Below are positions 31,543 through 41,229 of a stretch of DNA of 64,000 nucleotides, one piece after another. Positions within the stretch are counted from its first letter, which is position 1; each line of letters opens with the position of its first letter. Source of the DNA: Treponema sp. UBA4267 (lineage in GTDB: Bacteria > Spirochaetota > Spirochaetia > Treponematales > Treponemataceae); NCBI GenBank assembly GCA_002395155.1, contig DGWD01000006.1:37060-101059 (forward strand). Reading direction: 5' to 3'. A model generated the notes under the pieces. That model saw only the letters and a list, made by a program, of their open reading frames with translations. It ran no database searches and was not told the origin of the DNA. The translations under genes were made by a program, and so were the position numbers.

Positions 31543-32809
31543 AAATGTAGTTAGGAAGAACGAATATGACCGTTATCTAATTCCCATGCCTTTTTCCAAG
31601 TTGTTAGGAGAGAGGAAGAAAAAATACATTTTTTCTGAATTGGAAAAAAGGCATCCTTGTTTTTCGAATAAATTTTGTTTTGATTCAAGATTTCGATTGG
31701 GGAAAAATGGAATCTTATCTGATGTGGTTGTGATGGATAAAGGAAAATATTCTGCTTATAGAAAAAAGGGGGGTATTTATTTTGAAGGCTTGAGATTTAA
31801 ACGGTTTCGTAAGGACTTCTTCTTTATCATGTTTCCGTTTTTCTTACTCTTATTTGCAATATTTGTGATTTTGTTTAAATGGAATTCGGCTGTTCCTAAA
31901 TCATCTTATGATTCTTTATCTGAGCTTGATTTGGATGAGGGAAAGAATTCAGCAAAAAATGAAAGTGAAATTATTGGGTCTGATGATTTACTTGTGACTT
32001 CGGGAGGATTTGTTGAAGAACTTTTTGAATGCCTTAAAGAAGCAAATGGAAAAATTTCTGTTTTGACCTGGAAGATAAGAGATAAGAAAGAGTTTGTTTC
32101 TATGCAGGTAAAGGATATGAGTCCTGATGAGCTATTTAAGTTTAAAGGAAATGAGCATTTTGAAATATCGCCGGTTTCGTATGAAGGTGCGGGAAATTCC
32201 TTTTTCTTTTCTTGTGAAAAAGGAATTTTTGAAAGGGGAAATGAAAGAAGCGAAAATGAAAGAAGCGGAAATGAAAGAAGAGGAAATGATGATTTTTCGG
32301 AGACTGAATATTTGAAGGAAAAATCGGAGCTTCCTTATCAGAAAGAAATCAGGGAATTATTGCTTAAGGATAATTGTATATTAATAGAAGAAAAATATTT
32401 TCCTTATTCAATTCGTTTTAAGCTTGGAAATTTGGAAGTTTTTAAGAGTCTTGGGGAATTATTAAAATCAAGGAATCTTGCAGTAAAGGAATTGAGAATA
32501 CAGGTGGAGGATTCGGCTTTTTTTCTGGCGGATGTACTTTTTGAAGAGATGATGGATTTTGATTTGGGGGTGAATTTGCAAGTGCTTGAGGGGGCCTGGA
32601 GAATATTTGATGTTTCTTTGAAAAGTTCTTCTGTTGAGCCTAAAAAAATTGTTGAGGAAAAAGAGTCCAGAAAAAAGGTTCTGAGTGAAGAAAATCTTAC
32701 AAAAGTTGGTGAAGTTCGGTATGTGGATGGCTCAGGTATTGTTTTTTACAAGGATCGAAATGGAAAAATGATTAAAAAGGAAAGAGTAAAAGATGATGAA
32801 AATAAATAG
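31532..32809 (+). CDS. Bitopic membrane protein, possible GspL/GspM counterpart
   Basis: The 425-residue product has a basic cytoplasmic part (1-~94), one strong membrane helix (about 97-117, FFFIMFPFFLLLFAIFVILF) and a periplasmic part with an acidic start, a five-residue repeat (GNERS type, ~236-253) and a mixed alpha/beta C-terminal region. I recognise no family. In other type II systems the place between the pseudopilins and the end of the operon holds GspL and GspM, which share this one-helix topology and link GspE to the platform; the assignment is inference from position. Confidence 0.45.
   Translation: MKNENVVRKNEYDRYLIPMPFSKLLGERKKKYIFSELEKRHPCFSNKFCFDSRFRLGKNGILSDVVVMDKGKYSAYRKKGGIYFEGLRFKRFRKDFFFIMFPFFLLLFAIFVILFKWNSAVPKSSYDSLSELDLDEGKNSAKNESEIIGSDDLLVTSGGFVEELFECLKEANGKISVLTWKIRDKKEFVSMQVKDMSPDELFKFKGNEHFEISPVSYEGAGNSFFFSCEKGIFERGNERSENERSGNERRGNDDFSETEYLKEKSELPYQKEIRELLLKDNCILIEEKYFPYSIRFKLGNLEVFKSLGELLKSRNLAVKELRIQVEDSAFFLADVLFEEMMDFDLGVNLQVLEGAWRIFDVSLKSSSVEPKKIVEEKESRKKVLSEENLTKVGEVRYVDGSGIVFYKDRNGKMIKKERVKDDENK
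32237..32281 (+). repeat. Three 15-base tandem repeats (GNERS units)
   Basis: Units 32237-32251, 32252-32266 and 32267-32281 differ by one or two bases and encode GNERS, ENERS, GNERR in frame, so unit gain or loss would keep the protein intact. Confidence 0.85.
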
Positions 32810-33359
32810 AAGTTTAAAATATCTTTTTTTAGGTCTGTTTGTATTTGCTTTAGTTTCTTGTGCTTCGAATTCAATGTTTTCTGGAAACGGAGATTTATGT
32901 GGCTATGTTGTTGATGAAAATAATTTGCCTGTTGAGGAATTTATTATTTCTTGTAAGGGACAGAAGGGGATTTTGAAAACAACATTAACAGATAAAAATG
33001 GTTTATTCGTGTTCGAAAATATGGCACTTGGAAATTGCTGGATCAAGGGGAGAAAGAATTCTTTTGTCGAACTTGAAAATAATATGCTGATTTTTGGTGA
33101 TAGAAGTAAGATTCTTTGTTTTCAGGTTTCAAGTATTGATAGGGCCTTGGATAAGGTTGAAGAAATGATTTTGTATGGAGATTACGAGGGGGCTAATCAA
33201 TTACTTGGGAAAATTGTCTGTGAGGAAGGAAGTCCTTCTAAAGAAGTTTTAAGTATTTATAAGAAGTATTTGGAGCAAAGAATAAGTACAGGGGGTGTAG
33301 AGGTGCTCGTGGAAGAGGAGGTGAAAAAAGATGAAGGAAATGAAGAAAAGATTCTGTGA
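32793..33359 (+). CDS. Lipoprotein with carboxypeptidase-regulatory-like domain
   Basis: The 188-residue product has a lipoprotein signal peptide with lipobox LVSC (FLGLFVFALVSC). Residues ~33-95 (LCGYVVDENNLPVEEFIISCKGQKGILKTTLTDKNGLFVFENM) fit a carboxypeptidase regulatory-like or CNA-B beta sandwich. A helical C-terminal part is acidic. It overlaps the preceding gene by 17 bases and the next by 29, so it belongs to the secretion operon; it could be a pilotin-like or cell-surface part, but nothing in the sequence proves that. Confidence 0.65.
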   Translation: MMKINRSLKYLFLGLFVFALVSCASNSMFSGNGDLCGYVVDENNLPVEEFIISCKGQKGILKTTLTDKNGLFVFENMALGNCWIKGRKNSFVELENNMLIFGDRSKILCFQVSSIDRALDKVEEMILYGDYEGANQLLGKIVCEEGSPSKEVLSIYKKYLEQRISTGGVEVLVEEEVKKDEGNEEKIL

Positions 33360-33822
33360 TTTATTATCAAAGAGATTTGGAGCTGTGAAATTAATATTGG
33401 GGAAGGCTTTTCTTCTGCTTTTGTTTCTAAATCTTTTTTCTTGTTCCTTATTTGCAAAGGAAGCTTGTCCTTATTTAGTGAGTGGAAGTGTCAGACTGGT
33501 TTCGGAAACTGGAGAGTTTGAAGCAGCAGGATTTGATTTGTTCCTTATGAATAAATCAGAGAAAACAATAAAAAATTTTACTCTAGTGTTCTTTTTGTTT
33601 GATGAAGAAGGTGAACCTATCAGTAATGGGAAGAGTAATTTTGTAATTTCTGTTTCAAAAGAACTTGAAGGTGGGAATAGTCTGGAGGCTTGTATAAGTC
33701 TTGATCCTTATTTGTCGGAGATTCCTGAATATCCTTATGAAGTTGATTATTTGTATATAAGTAGAGTTGAGTATGAAGATGGAAGTGTTTGGGAAGATCC
33801 TCTGGGCTTAAATGCCTTTTAG
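33331..33822 (+). CDS. Exported protein of unknown function (FxLYD-like beta domain)
   Basis: A 163-residue product with GAGGAGG ten bases before the ATG. A long leader (KLILGKAFLLLLFLNLFSCSLFA) contains a possible lipobox (LFSC) or is cut after LFA. The mature part is one beta domain (SGSVRLVSETGEFEAAGFDLFLMNKSEKTIKNFTLVFFLFDEEGE) that resembles FxLYD-type domains. It is coupled to both neighbours by overlaps in the secretion operon. Function is unknown. Confidence 0.6.
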   Translation: MKEMKKRFCDLLSKRFGAVKLILGKAFLLLLFLNLFSCSLFAKEACPYLVSGSVRLVSETGEFEAAGFDLFLMNKSEKTIKNFTLVFFLFDEEGEPISNGKSNFVISVSKELEGGNSLEACISLDPYLSEIPEYPYEVDYLYISRVEYEDGSVWEDPLGLNAF

Positions 33823-35296
33823 TTTTTATCAGGAGGAATTTATCAAACGAAAAAAAAATTTTTCAATTTTTATATTTGTCTTATTTAGTGTTTTTGCACT
33901 TTTTGTATTTTCTGCTTGTGATATGGGATTTATTACTTCAAAAACAATCAACCTAACTCTGGATGATGCTTGTGTAAAGGGGCGTGAAAATGAGGAAGTG
34001 GAGGAAGATTCTTTAGAGGCAAAAAGGCTTTGGTCGATTTTGGTTTATATGTCTGCTGATAATAATCTGGAAGCGGCTGCGATTGAAGACATGCTTGAAA
34101 TGGAATCGTCAAATTTGAATACAGATGTTTATTCAGTTTTCGTGCTTATGGATAGAAGTCCTTCTTACGATACTTCAGATTCAAATTGGACTGGTGGAAA
34201 ATTATTTAAGCTGAAAACTGGAAGAACTGAAGAATCAAAGAAGATTGTATCAGAAGAACTTGAGTGTAAGGATTTGAACTTAAAGCCTGGAGAAAGTACT
34301 GAACTTGATATGGCATCGTCTTATGTTCTTTCAAACTGTCTGGAATATGTAAAAAAGGAATACCCTGCTGAAAATTACGGTCTTGTGATGTGGGGGCATG
34401 GTACAGGCTGGAGAAGCGGGGAATCTGAAATTGATTGTTTGGATTTTGAGGCAGGGGCATATAAGGGATTTGCTTTTGATGAGAGTTCCGGATCTTACAT
34501 GTCTTTGGGGCAAGTTAGAGAAGGACTCGAAAGGGGACTGGGAGGAGATAAACTTGCATTTTTGGGGTTTGATACATGTTTCGGCGCTTGCGTTGAACTT
34601 ATGTACGAACTGAGAAATTGTAGTACTTATGCTGTCGGTTCTGAAGGTTTACTTATGGCTTCTGGATGGAATTATACAAGTTTGTTCAACGCTTTTAATT
34701 CTGTACAGTCGCCTGGTGGAAGGGATTTGTCTCTTATCACTTTGAATGAATTTAAAAAATGGTATGAGTCAGGAAATGGGGCTTCTTTTACGGTTGTCAA
34801 AATGGATTCAATGGAAGATTATTTTTCTTCTTTTGATAATTTAATGGGAGCATTTGCAGAGGAAGTTACTTCAAGAGGTATTAGAGATGAAATTATGGGA
34901 ATCTTGTATTCGGATAATAATTGCGAAACGGAAAAGTACACCTATGGTTCAATGAATAGTGATGTTTATTTAGATGTTTCTTCGATGGTGGAGCAATTAT
35001 CAGTCTATTTTACTTCATCTGAAAAGTTGGAGGAATTTGAAAATAATTTTGAAGCAGCAGCTGGAAAAACTGTTATTGGAAGTTGGACTTCTACTGGGGC
35101 GAAAGGTGGTTTGAGTGTGTTTTTTTCTCCTTTATCAGAAGGAGGACTTCTTTCTGTATCCCATCCTGATAAATACATTAATGGAAAAACTGTTCAACAA
35201 ATTGATTTTGTAAGTCAAAGTCAGGGATATGTTCCTAGGATTCAAAATAATGACAGTTTTTTGGGAAAATTGTTTTATGAATCTTTTATAGATTAA
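33812..35296 (+). CDS. Clostripain-family (C11) cysteine peptidase lipoprotein
   Basis: The ~494-residue product has a hydrophobic leader ending in lipobox FSAC and then the C11 peptidase domain: SILVYMSADNNLEAAAIEDMLEM, the catalytic His in MWGHGTGW (near residue 195) and the catalytic Cys in LGFDTCFGACVELMYEL (near residue 254). Such peptidases cut after Arg or Lys and often self-process. The start is unclear: the ATG at 33812 overlaps the previous gene and has a poor site, while AGGAGG at 33831-33836 lies inside the frame with only ATC (33842) at a suitable distance. It could process other exported proteins of this operon. Confidence 0.85.
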   Translation: MPFSFYQEEFIKRKKNFSIFIFVLFSVFALFVFSACDMGFITSKTINLTLDDACVKGRENEEVEEDSLEAKRLWSILVYMSADNNLEAAAIEDMLEMESSNLNTDVYSVFVLMDRSPSYDTSDSNWTGGKLFKLKTGRTEESKKIVSEELECKDLNLKPGESTELDMASSYVLSNCLEYVKKEYPAENYGLVMWGHGTGWRSGESEIDCLDFEAGAYKGFAFDESSGSYMSLGQVREGLERGLGGDKLAFLGFDTCFGACVELMYELRNCSTYAVGSEGLLMASGWNYTSLFNAFNSVQSPGGRDLSLITLNEFKKWYESGNGASFTVVKMDSMEDYFSSFDNLMGAFAEEVTSRGIRDEIMGILYSDNNCETEKYTYGSMNSDVYLDVSSMVEQLSVYFTSSEKLEEFENNFEAAAGKTVIGSWTSTGAKGGLSVFFSPLSEGGLLSVSHPDKYINGKTVQQIDFVSQSQGYVPRIQNNDSFLGKLFYESFID

Positions 35297-35305
35297 GGAG
35301 AGCTT

Positions 35306-38300
35306 TTGTTTAAGAAAATAATATTTGTTTTAGTTTTGGTTTCGTGTTCATTTCTTTATGCGGAAATAAAACATGTCACAATGAGTAATGGGACACCATA
35401 TGCTTATAATGTTCCTGATAAGCCTTCTTCTGATTCTGGAGGAAGTAGTTCATCAGGTTCTTCGTCATCTGATTCAGGATCTCAATCATCTGGAGATTCT
35501 TCTGTTCCTGCTGGTCCAAGTTCGGAAGATCAAAAAGCAGCTGCCGAAAAGAATGAGGAAATATTAAAAGCGGAGCAAAGAGCTAAGGATTCTGAGAGTG
35601 CGATTGAGTCTGCGGTGGCTGCGGTAAAGGATATAAAAAAGAAACTAGATTACACAAACAATCTTTTAAAAGGTTCAAGGAAGTCATATAGAACAAAAGA
35701 TGAGTTAATCCGGGATAAAGCAACGTTTGAAAAAGAATTGGAAAATGCTAATAAGCATTGTAAAGAAATGTCAGATAGAATGTGTGAAGCTTATGATGAT
35801 CTTGGTAAAACTTATGAGAAGTATAATTGGACTGGGGATCCTGTAGGAATTTCTAGTGGTAATTATATTGCTGACTATGTTGATTTTCTTGCTCAGGATT
35901 ATTTGCAAGCCTTCCAGGTTTCCAGATCACTCTTACCTTATGTTGTTTGTGAATCATTTGGAATGGGCTGGTTTAGTTCTCTTGATTCAAGAATTCTTAG
36001 ATGCTTTATGCCTGGTTATGAAGGTGCTGCTGATTCGATTGATCAAACTGTTGCTGCAATAGATGAATTCATGAGGATTTATGAAAATTACAAAGAGAGA
36101 GATCTGATAATGTCCGTTTTTTATGATGCCATAAGCGAGGATCAGATAAATGAATTTACAGCGACGAAGAATGAGTTACAGGAAATTAAAGAGTACATTG
36201 AAGATGTTGAAAGAATTAGAAATTATCTAATTCATAGAAATTATTATGTAAAGTATGGTCTTTATTCTGGAGAAGATTCGCCTAGAGGTGCTTCTGAGAT
36301 GCTGATTTATCTGGATGAAAAAGGAAGGGATATTCCTTTTAAGTATGAAGGTAATGGTATTTGGAAACCAATGAGTGAATTATCTTCTGCCAGGTATTAT
36401 CTTCAGGGGTTAAATGCAGATGGAGGAATTGATTCAAGCTGTAATGCTGAAGGTGGCTATATCATCCATTATAGTGATGGACATAAAAAATGTTACTCCT
36501 ATTATGGAATTCTAGAACGTGAAGTTGATCCTAATGGAAACGAAACTATTTATCGTAATCAGAATGGAAAAATTAATCAGGTTGTTTTGAAGACCGGTGA
36601 AGTTATCAATATTTCCAGGGATTCAAATGGTAAAATTATTGCGATTGAAGGGGCTGTTTCAGGTAAGACTTCCTATATCTACAATGGAGACTGGTTGACT
36701 AGTGTAATTGCAAATGATGGAGTTCCCGTTTCTTGTACTTATGATATAATGGGAAAACTTGAAAAGATTATTAAGGTTGACAATTCCTTTGTTCAGTTGG
36801 AGCACGAATTTATTCCTGCACTTTGTAATTATGTATGTACGTCTGTATCTAATGAAAAATCTGAGACAGAGTATTTTGATTATGATGTTCCTAATCTAAA
36901 GACTATCCATAGGACTGTAGAGGGGGATGAAGAGATCTATGTTTATGACAGTTGGGGTGCTCCAGTTTATGTAAAAGATGCTTGCGGTCGTGAAATTAAT
37001 ATCGAAAGAGATTCTCATGGTTTGATAAAAACTTTTACTGAGGACGGAGTAAGCAGGCGTTTTGTATACAATTCTTTGTTTAGACCGGTTCAGATAATTG
37101 ATGATGATGGTAGTGTGCAAAAATTGGAATACAATAGCAGAGGGCAGCTTACATGTGTTGAGGATCCTGATGGTTTTTCGATGAGGTATGAATATGATGA
37201 TAGAGGAAATTTGCTTTGTGAGTATTTTGAAAATGAAGTAGTTTCTTCTGCATCTTATTATCCAAATGGACTGGTAAAAAGTCGTTGGGAAGACGGTGTT
37301 TCTTGGGATTATGAATACAATTGTTTTGGCAGTCTTGTAAAAGTAATTTACAGTCTTCCATCTTACGGTAGTCTTGTTCGAGAAATGGAATATGATTCCA
37401 AAAATCGTCTTACTAAGATTAAAGATTATGATGGATCTGTAACGGATATTTCCTATGATACTAGCCTGAATAAGAGAACTGAAAAAATTGATGGAAAATT
37501 GATTATTGAAAGGTTCTTTGATTGCAAAAACAGAGAAATTAAGGTGATTTCTAAAGATTTAAGTTCTGGTCAATCATATACAAAAGAAAATGTTTATGAT
37601 GGACATGGAAACATTATTAAAACTTTTATTAATGGTGAACTTTATAAAGAAAATACTTTTTCTTCATCTGATCTTTTGCTGGAAAAAACTGAATGGAATC
37701 TTATAGGCTCAAGTGTTTCTTCATCAAAACTTGCGAAACAGGGGGTAAGAATTTCGTATGCTTATGATGATTCTGGTTTTTTGTTGTCAGAAACTTATTC
37801 AACGGTGGAGGGGGAATCTGCTGCGGATTCTTTATCATCTTTAAGTAGGGGTGAAATAACTTTTAAGCAGCTTTCATACAAACGTAATGGAGAAAAAACT
37901 CTTGTTACCTGTAAAAATCAGATGGGAGTGCCTTCTTTTTATGAGTTTGATAAATATGGAAGAATGGTGAAAAAAGTTTTTGAAGATGGGTTTACAAAGA
38001 CCTGGACTTATTCCAAAGGAGGAAGATTAAAATCTGAAAATGATTCTAGTAATAATTTGATGAACTATTTTTATAGGAAAGATGGGTCGTTTTATGTTAC
38101 AGGTCAGAAAAGTGGTCTAACTATTACTCAGGAATTTGATTGTTACGGAAGACTTGTGTCTATTCGTGATTATTCAGGAAATGTGTTTGAAAGGTTTTAT
38201 GATGAAAATGGGCGGAAAATAAAAGAAAGAGGACCTGGTTATGAAATATTAAATGAGTATGATATTTTCGGTCGCATGCTTTCGTCTAAGACTTTTGATA

Positions 38301-41194
38301 ATGCGGGAAATCTTTGTAGAGCTTATTCGGCATCCTACGATGGAGATTCTTTGTCACTTTATCACAATGATCGGATGTATCAGAAGGTGACTTTTGATAG
38401 TTGGAGTAGGCCTCTTGAAGTTTTGGATAAAAATGGTTGTGTTTCTTATTCCTATGATGTTTTGTCTAATCCTGTGAAAATTACCTATGGAAATGGTTTG
38501 GAAATTCGTGGTGATTATAATGGGGCTGGACAATTAGGTTTGTCGGAAAGTAATCAAGGGTGTAAGGTTTCGTATTTTTACGATTCTACAGGAGTCTTTG
38601 AGAGTTCTTATCTTCATTCTGCAGAAGGAGATAGTGAAATTATTTCGATGAATAGGAATCTGGATGATAAATCTTTGGTATCTAAGGATTTTTATGGAGT
38701 TGCTTCAAAATCTGTTTGTGATGAGAAAGGGCGTCTTGTTTATCTAGACAATCAGAAAAACGGAACTTATCAATTTTCTTATGGAGATTATTCGTATAGT
38801 CGTATAGATGAAAATGGAAATGAATATAAGTATGAATACGATTTGTATGGAAGAATTATTAGGGAAATAGATAGTTTGGGAAATGAAATGACCTATGAGT
38901 ACGATGCATTTAATCGTGTAAAAAAGAAGGTTGATTTTAATGGAAGGACTTTTCTTTATCAGTATGATGATGAGTCATTTAAGACTATTATTACGAGTGA
39001 TTCTGGAAAATGCCTCGAAATTGTTAGAAATCCTCTTGGGCAGGTTTTAAAACTTAAGTCGGATTCTTGTGACTATCAGTATGAATATAACGAAGCTGGA
39101 GACCTTGTCTTGTTTAGAGATGACATATCTCAAGTGGAAATAGAGTATTTTTATGACGATTTTGGTCGTTGTGTTGAGAAAAAGTCTAATTCATTTGATT
39201 TTGTTTATTCTTATAATGAAGTCGGTTTAGTTTCTAAGATTTGTGATCTGATGAAAAATGTTTGGGTTGCTTTTGAATATGACTTGAATGGTAATGAAAC
39301 CAAGCGAACTTTTTCTAATGGTAATGAAGTCTGCTCTGAATACGATTTTAAGGGACTATTGTCAGCAAGAATTTCGAAGGATTGTATTGGTCAGATTGTT
39401 TCTTCTGAGATTGTTGAAAGAGATGTAAAGGGACGTATCGTTGGGGTTAAGGATAAAAATGGTAAAAAAACTTGTTTTGCTTATGATGAAAATGGGCGAT
39501 TGGTAGAAAGCATTTATCCTTTTGTGGATTCTTTGGGGGATTATTATTTAAAAGATGCAAGAGCTTGTGGATTATATGTAAAAGAGTTTCCTGGTGAATT
39601 AGAGGAATGGAAAACTTCTTTTGAGTATGATTCAAAGGGCAATGTTGTTTCTGTACAAAATCCTTTGGGGAAGTTTATTTATGAGTATGATTCGATGAAT
39701 AGACTGGTTTCAAAGTACGGTGAAAATTCTAAAGATAATGGAATGCATTTTATTTGGGATAGGAATGGAAATCTTACTGGTGTTACAAGCAGTGAGTTTG
39801 AAGTTAGTCTTGAATATGGTTCTTTAAACAGACCTGAAAAAATCATTACGAAAGACTATGAGAATTCTACAATTGAAAGTTTATCTTTTTCTTATGATCC
39901 TTGGGGTCGGCGTATAAGAGAATGTAAAAACGAAAGTGAATCAAAGGCTTTTGTATATGATGGTATGTCTTTGGATGTAATTCAAATTGTTCCTTTATTG
40001 ATGAATCAATCTGCTGTGACAAACTATGTTCCTGTTTCGGATCAGATAAATCTTGAGCCTGCTTCTGTTCGCTGGATAGACGATTCTTCGTTTTCTGCGT
40101 CGGGGGAAGTTAGGTCTATGGATCTGGATTTTCACAAGTCTGATTTACAGGTTTCTATAAATCAATCTTGTGAGGCCAGACCTTTTTCGGTGATTTCTAA
40201 AGATGGATTGGTCTGTGCATATTTGTATTCTGATTTTGGTTTGGATGAAAGTGTGAAGGTGGAATGTCTAATTCCAAATTATCGGGATAATATCGTTGCT
40301 GTATGTGACGCCTTTTCGAATTTGACTTACGAAAATTGTATGGATGTTTGGGGAAATGAACTTTCTAATGGTAAAAACTATTCATACAGTTATAGTCAGT
40401 CTAATTTGGATTGTGGATTGCATTTGATAAATCTAGGCTTTAGAGATTACTGTCCAGCTATGAAATGTTTTATTAGTCAGGATCCTGTTAGAGATGGTCA
40501 AAACTGGTTTGCTTTTTGTCCCGGAGATCCTTTGAATTATTGCGATAGAAATGGTTTGGAGGTAGGGGAAATAAAGGAATTCTATAACATGTCAAATTAT
40601 AAGGATCAAAATATTTTGCTTGGTAATAGTGGTAAGGAAATTTATAATGCAGAAGGAGTGCTAATCGCACCTTCTTATGTACACTTAGAAGGATGTTATA
40701 TAACTACCATGGCAAATATTTCTTATAGTATGAATAACGGAAAAGAAAACAATGTAGTTGATCCTAAATATTCAGATCCTTTAGCTATTAATGATAATAA
40801 AGAATTGTTTGCCCAAGATTCAGGTTGTATTGATAGAAAAAAATCTATGGATACAATTTTTGGAAAGGGAAACTGGGATTACTGGACTGCTGCGAATTCT
40901 ACCCCCTATATGTTAAGGGCTCAAATGGCAAAATATAAAGCTTTACGAGGTGATTTCTACTTTATAGGTGTTTTTGATTTGAGTGCTGCTACAGAGTGTG
41001 CAAAGAATCATATGGTAGGCTTAAATGATGTATTTGATGAAACTGGACATTTGAATGATAAATCTGATGTAGCCTGTACCAGTTCGGGTGATAGAAATAG
41101 AATTTATAATAATAATAGATTGGATGTCTATAATCTTTCGAATCTTAAAGAATTGCGTATTATTGGTCTAGAAACTTCTGGTTGTAATAAGTAA
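35306..41194 (+). CDS. Exported RHS/YD-repeat protein with variable C-terminal domain
   Basis: 1962 residues from TTG (35306) behind AAGGAGAG. A signal peptide (KIIFVLVLVSCSFLYA) is followed by a Ser/Gly linker (~36-70), a helical coiled region (~75-165), and from about residue 380 a long series of YD repeats (forms such as YEYDDRGN, YEYDLYGR, YEYDAFNR). The RHS core ends near residue 1747 with RDYCPAMKCFISQDPV...DPLNYCDRNG. A different ~210-residue C-terminal domain follows, as in polymorphic toxins, with Cys1797 (EGCYITTMAN) and His1902 (KNHMVGL) that could be a cysteine-peptidase-like pair. A Sec signal rather than PAAR or type VI features suggests export through the neighbouring type II system. 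Confidence 0.85.
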   Translation: MFKKIIFVLVLVSCSFLYAEIKHVTMSNGTPYAYNVPDKPSSDSGGSSSSGSSSSDSGSQSSGDSSVPAGPSSEDQKAAAEKNEEILKAEQRAKDSESAIESAVAAVKDIKKKLDYTNNLLKGSRKSYRTKDELIRDKATFEKELENANKHCKEMSDRMCEAYDDLGKTYEKYNWTGDPVGISSGNYIADYVDFLAQDYLQAFQVSRSLLPYVVCESFGMGWFSSLDSRILRCFMPGYEGAADSIDQTVAAIDEFMRIYENYKERDLIMSVFYDAISEDQINEFTATKNELQEIKEYIEDVERIRNYLIHRNYYVKYGLYSGEDSPRGASEMLIYLDEKGRDIPFKYEGNGIWKPMSELSSARYYLQGLNADGGIDSSCNAEGGYIIHYSDGHKKCYSYYGILEREVDPNGNETIYRNQNGKINQVVLKTGEVINISRDSNGKIIAIEGAVSGKTSYIYNGDWLTSVIANDGVPVSCTYDIMGKLEKIIKVDNSFVQLEHEFIPALCNYVCTSVSNEKSETEYFDYDVPNLKTIHRTVEGDEEIYVYDSWGAPVYVKDACGREINIERDSHGLIKTFTEDGVSRRFVYNSLFRPVQIIDDDGSVQKLEYNSRGQLTCVEDPDGFSMRYEYDDRGNLLCEYFENEVVSSASYYPNGLVKSRWEDGVSWDYEYNCFGSLVKVIYSLPSYGSLVREMEYDSKNRLTKIKDYDGSVTDISYDTSLNKRTEKIDGKLIIERFFDCKNREIKVISKDLSSGQSYTKENVYDGHGNIIKTFINGELYKENTFSSSDLLLEKTEWNLIGSSVSSSKLAKQGVRISYAYDDSGFLLSETYSTVEGESAADSLSSLSRGEITFKQLSYKRNGEKTLVTCKNQMGVPSFYEFDKYGRMVKKVFEDGFTKTWTYSKGGRLKSENDSSNNLMNYFYRKDGSFYVTGQKSGLTITQEFDCYGRLVSIRDYSGNVFERFYDENGRKIKERGPGYEILNEYDIFGRMLSSKTFDNAGNLCRAYSASYDGDSLSLYHNDRMYQKVTFDSWSRPLEVLDKNGCVSYSYDVLSNPVKITYGNGLEIRGDYNGAGQLGLSESNQGCKVSYFYDSTGVFESSYLHSAEGDSEIISMNRNLDDKSLVSKDFYGVASKSVCDEKGRLVYLDNQKNGTYQFSYGDYSYSRIDENGNEYKYEYDLYGRIIREIDSLGNEMTYEYDAFNRVKKKVDFNGRTFLYQYDDESFKTIITSDSGKCLEIVRNPLGQVLKLKSDSCDYQYEYNEAGDLVLFRDDISQVEIEYFYDDFGRCVEKKSNSFDFVYSYNEVGLVSKICDLMKNVWVAFEYDLNGNETKRTFSNGNEVCSEYDFKGLLSARISKDCIGQIVSSEIVERDVKGRIVGVKDKNGKKTCFAYDENGRLVESIYPFVDSLGDYYLKDARACGLYVKEFPGELEEWKTSFEYDSKGNVVSVQNPLGKFIYEYDSMNRLVSKYGENSKDNGMHFIWDRNGNLTGVTSSEFEVSLEYGSLNRPEKIITKDYENSTIESLSFSYDPWGRRIRECKNESESKAFVYDGMSLDVIQIVPLLMNQSAVTNYVPVSDQINLEPASVRWIDDSSFSASGEVRSMDLDFHKSDLQVSINQSCEARPFSVISKDGLVCAYLYSDFGLDESVKVECLIPNYRDNIVAVCDAFSNLTYENCMDVWGNELSNGKNYSYSYSQSNLDCGLHLINLGFRDYCPAMKCFISQDPVRDGQNWFAFCPGDPLNYCDRNGLEVGEIKEFYNMSNYKDQNILLGNSGKEIYNAEGVLIAPSYVHLEGCYITTMANISYSMNNGKENNVVDPKYSDPLAINDNKELFAQDSGCIDRKKSMDTIFGKGNWDYWTAANSTPYMLRAQMAKYKALRGDFYFIGVFDLSAATECAKNHMVGLNDVFDETGHLNDKSDVACTSSGDRNRIYNNNRLDVYNLSNLKELRIIGLETSGCNK

Positions 41195-41229
41195 TTTTAT
41201 TATAGAAACATAGTAGGAGGATGTTAATA

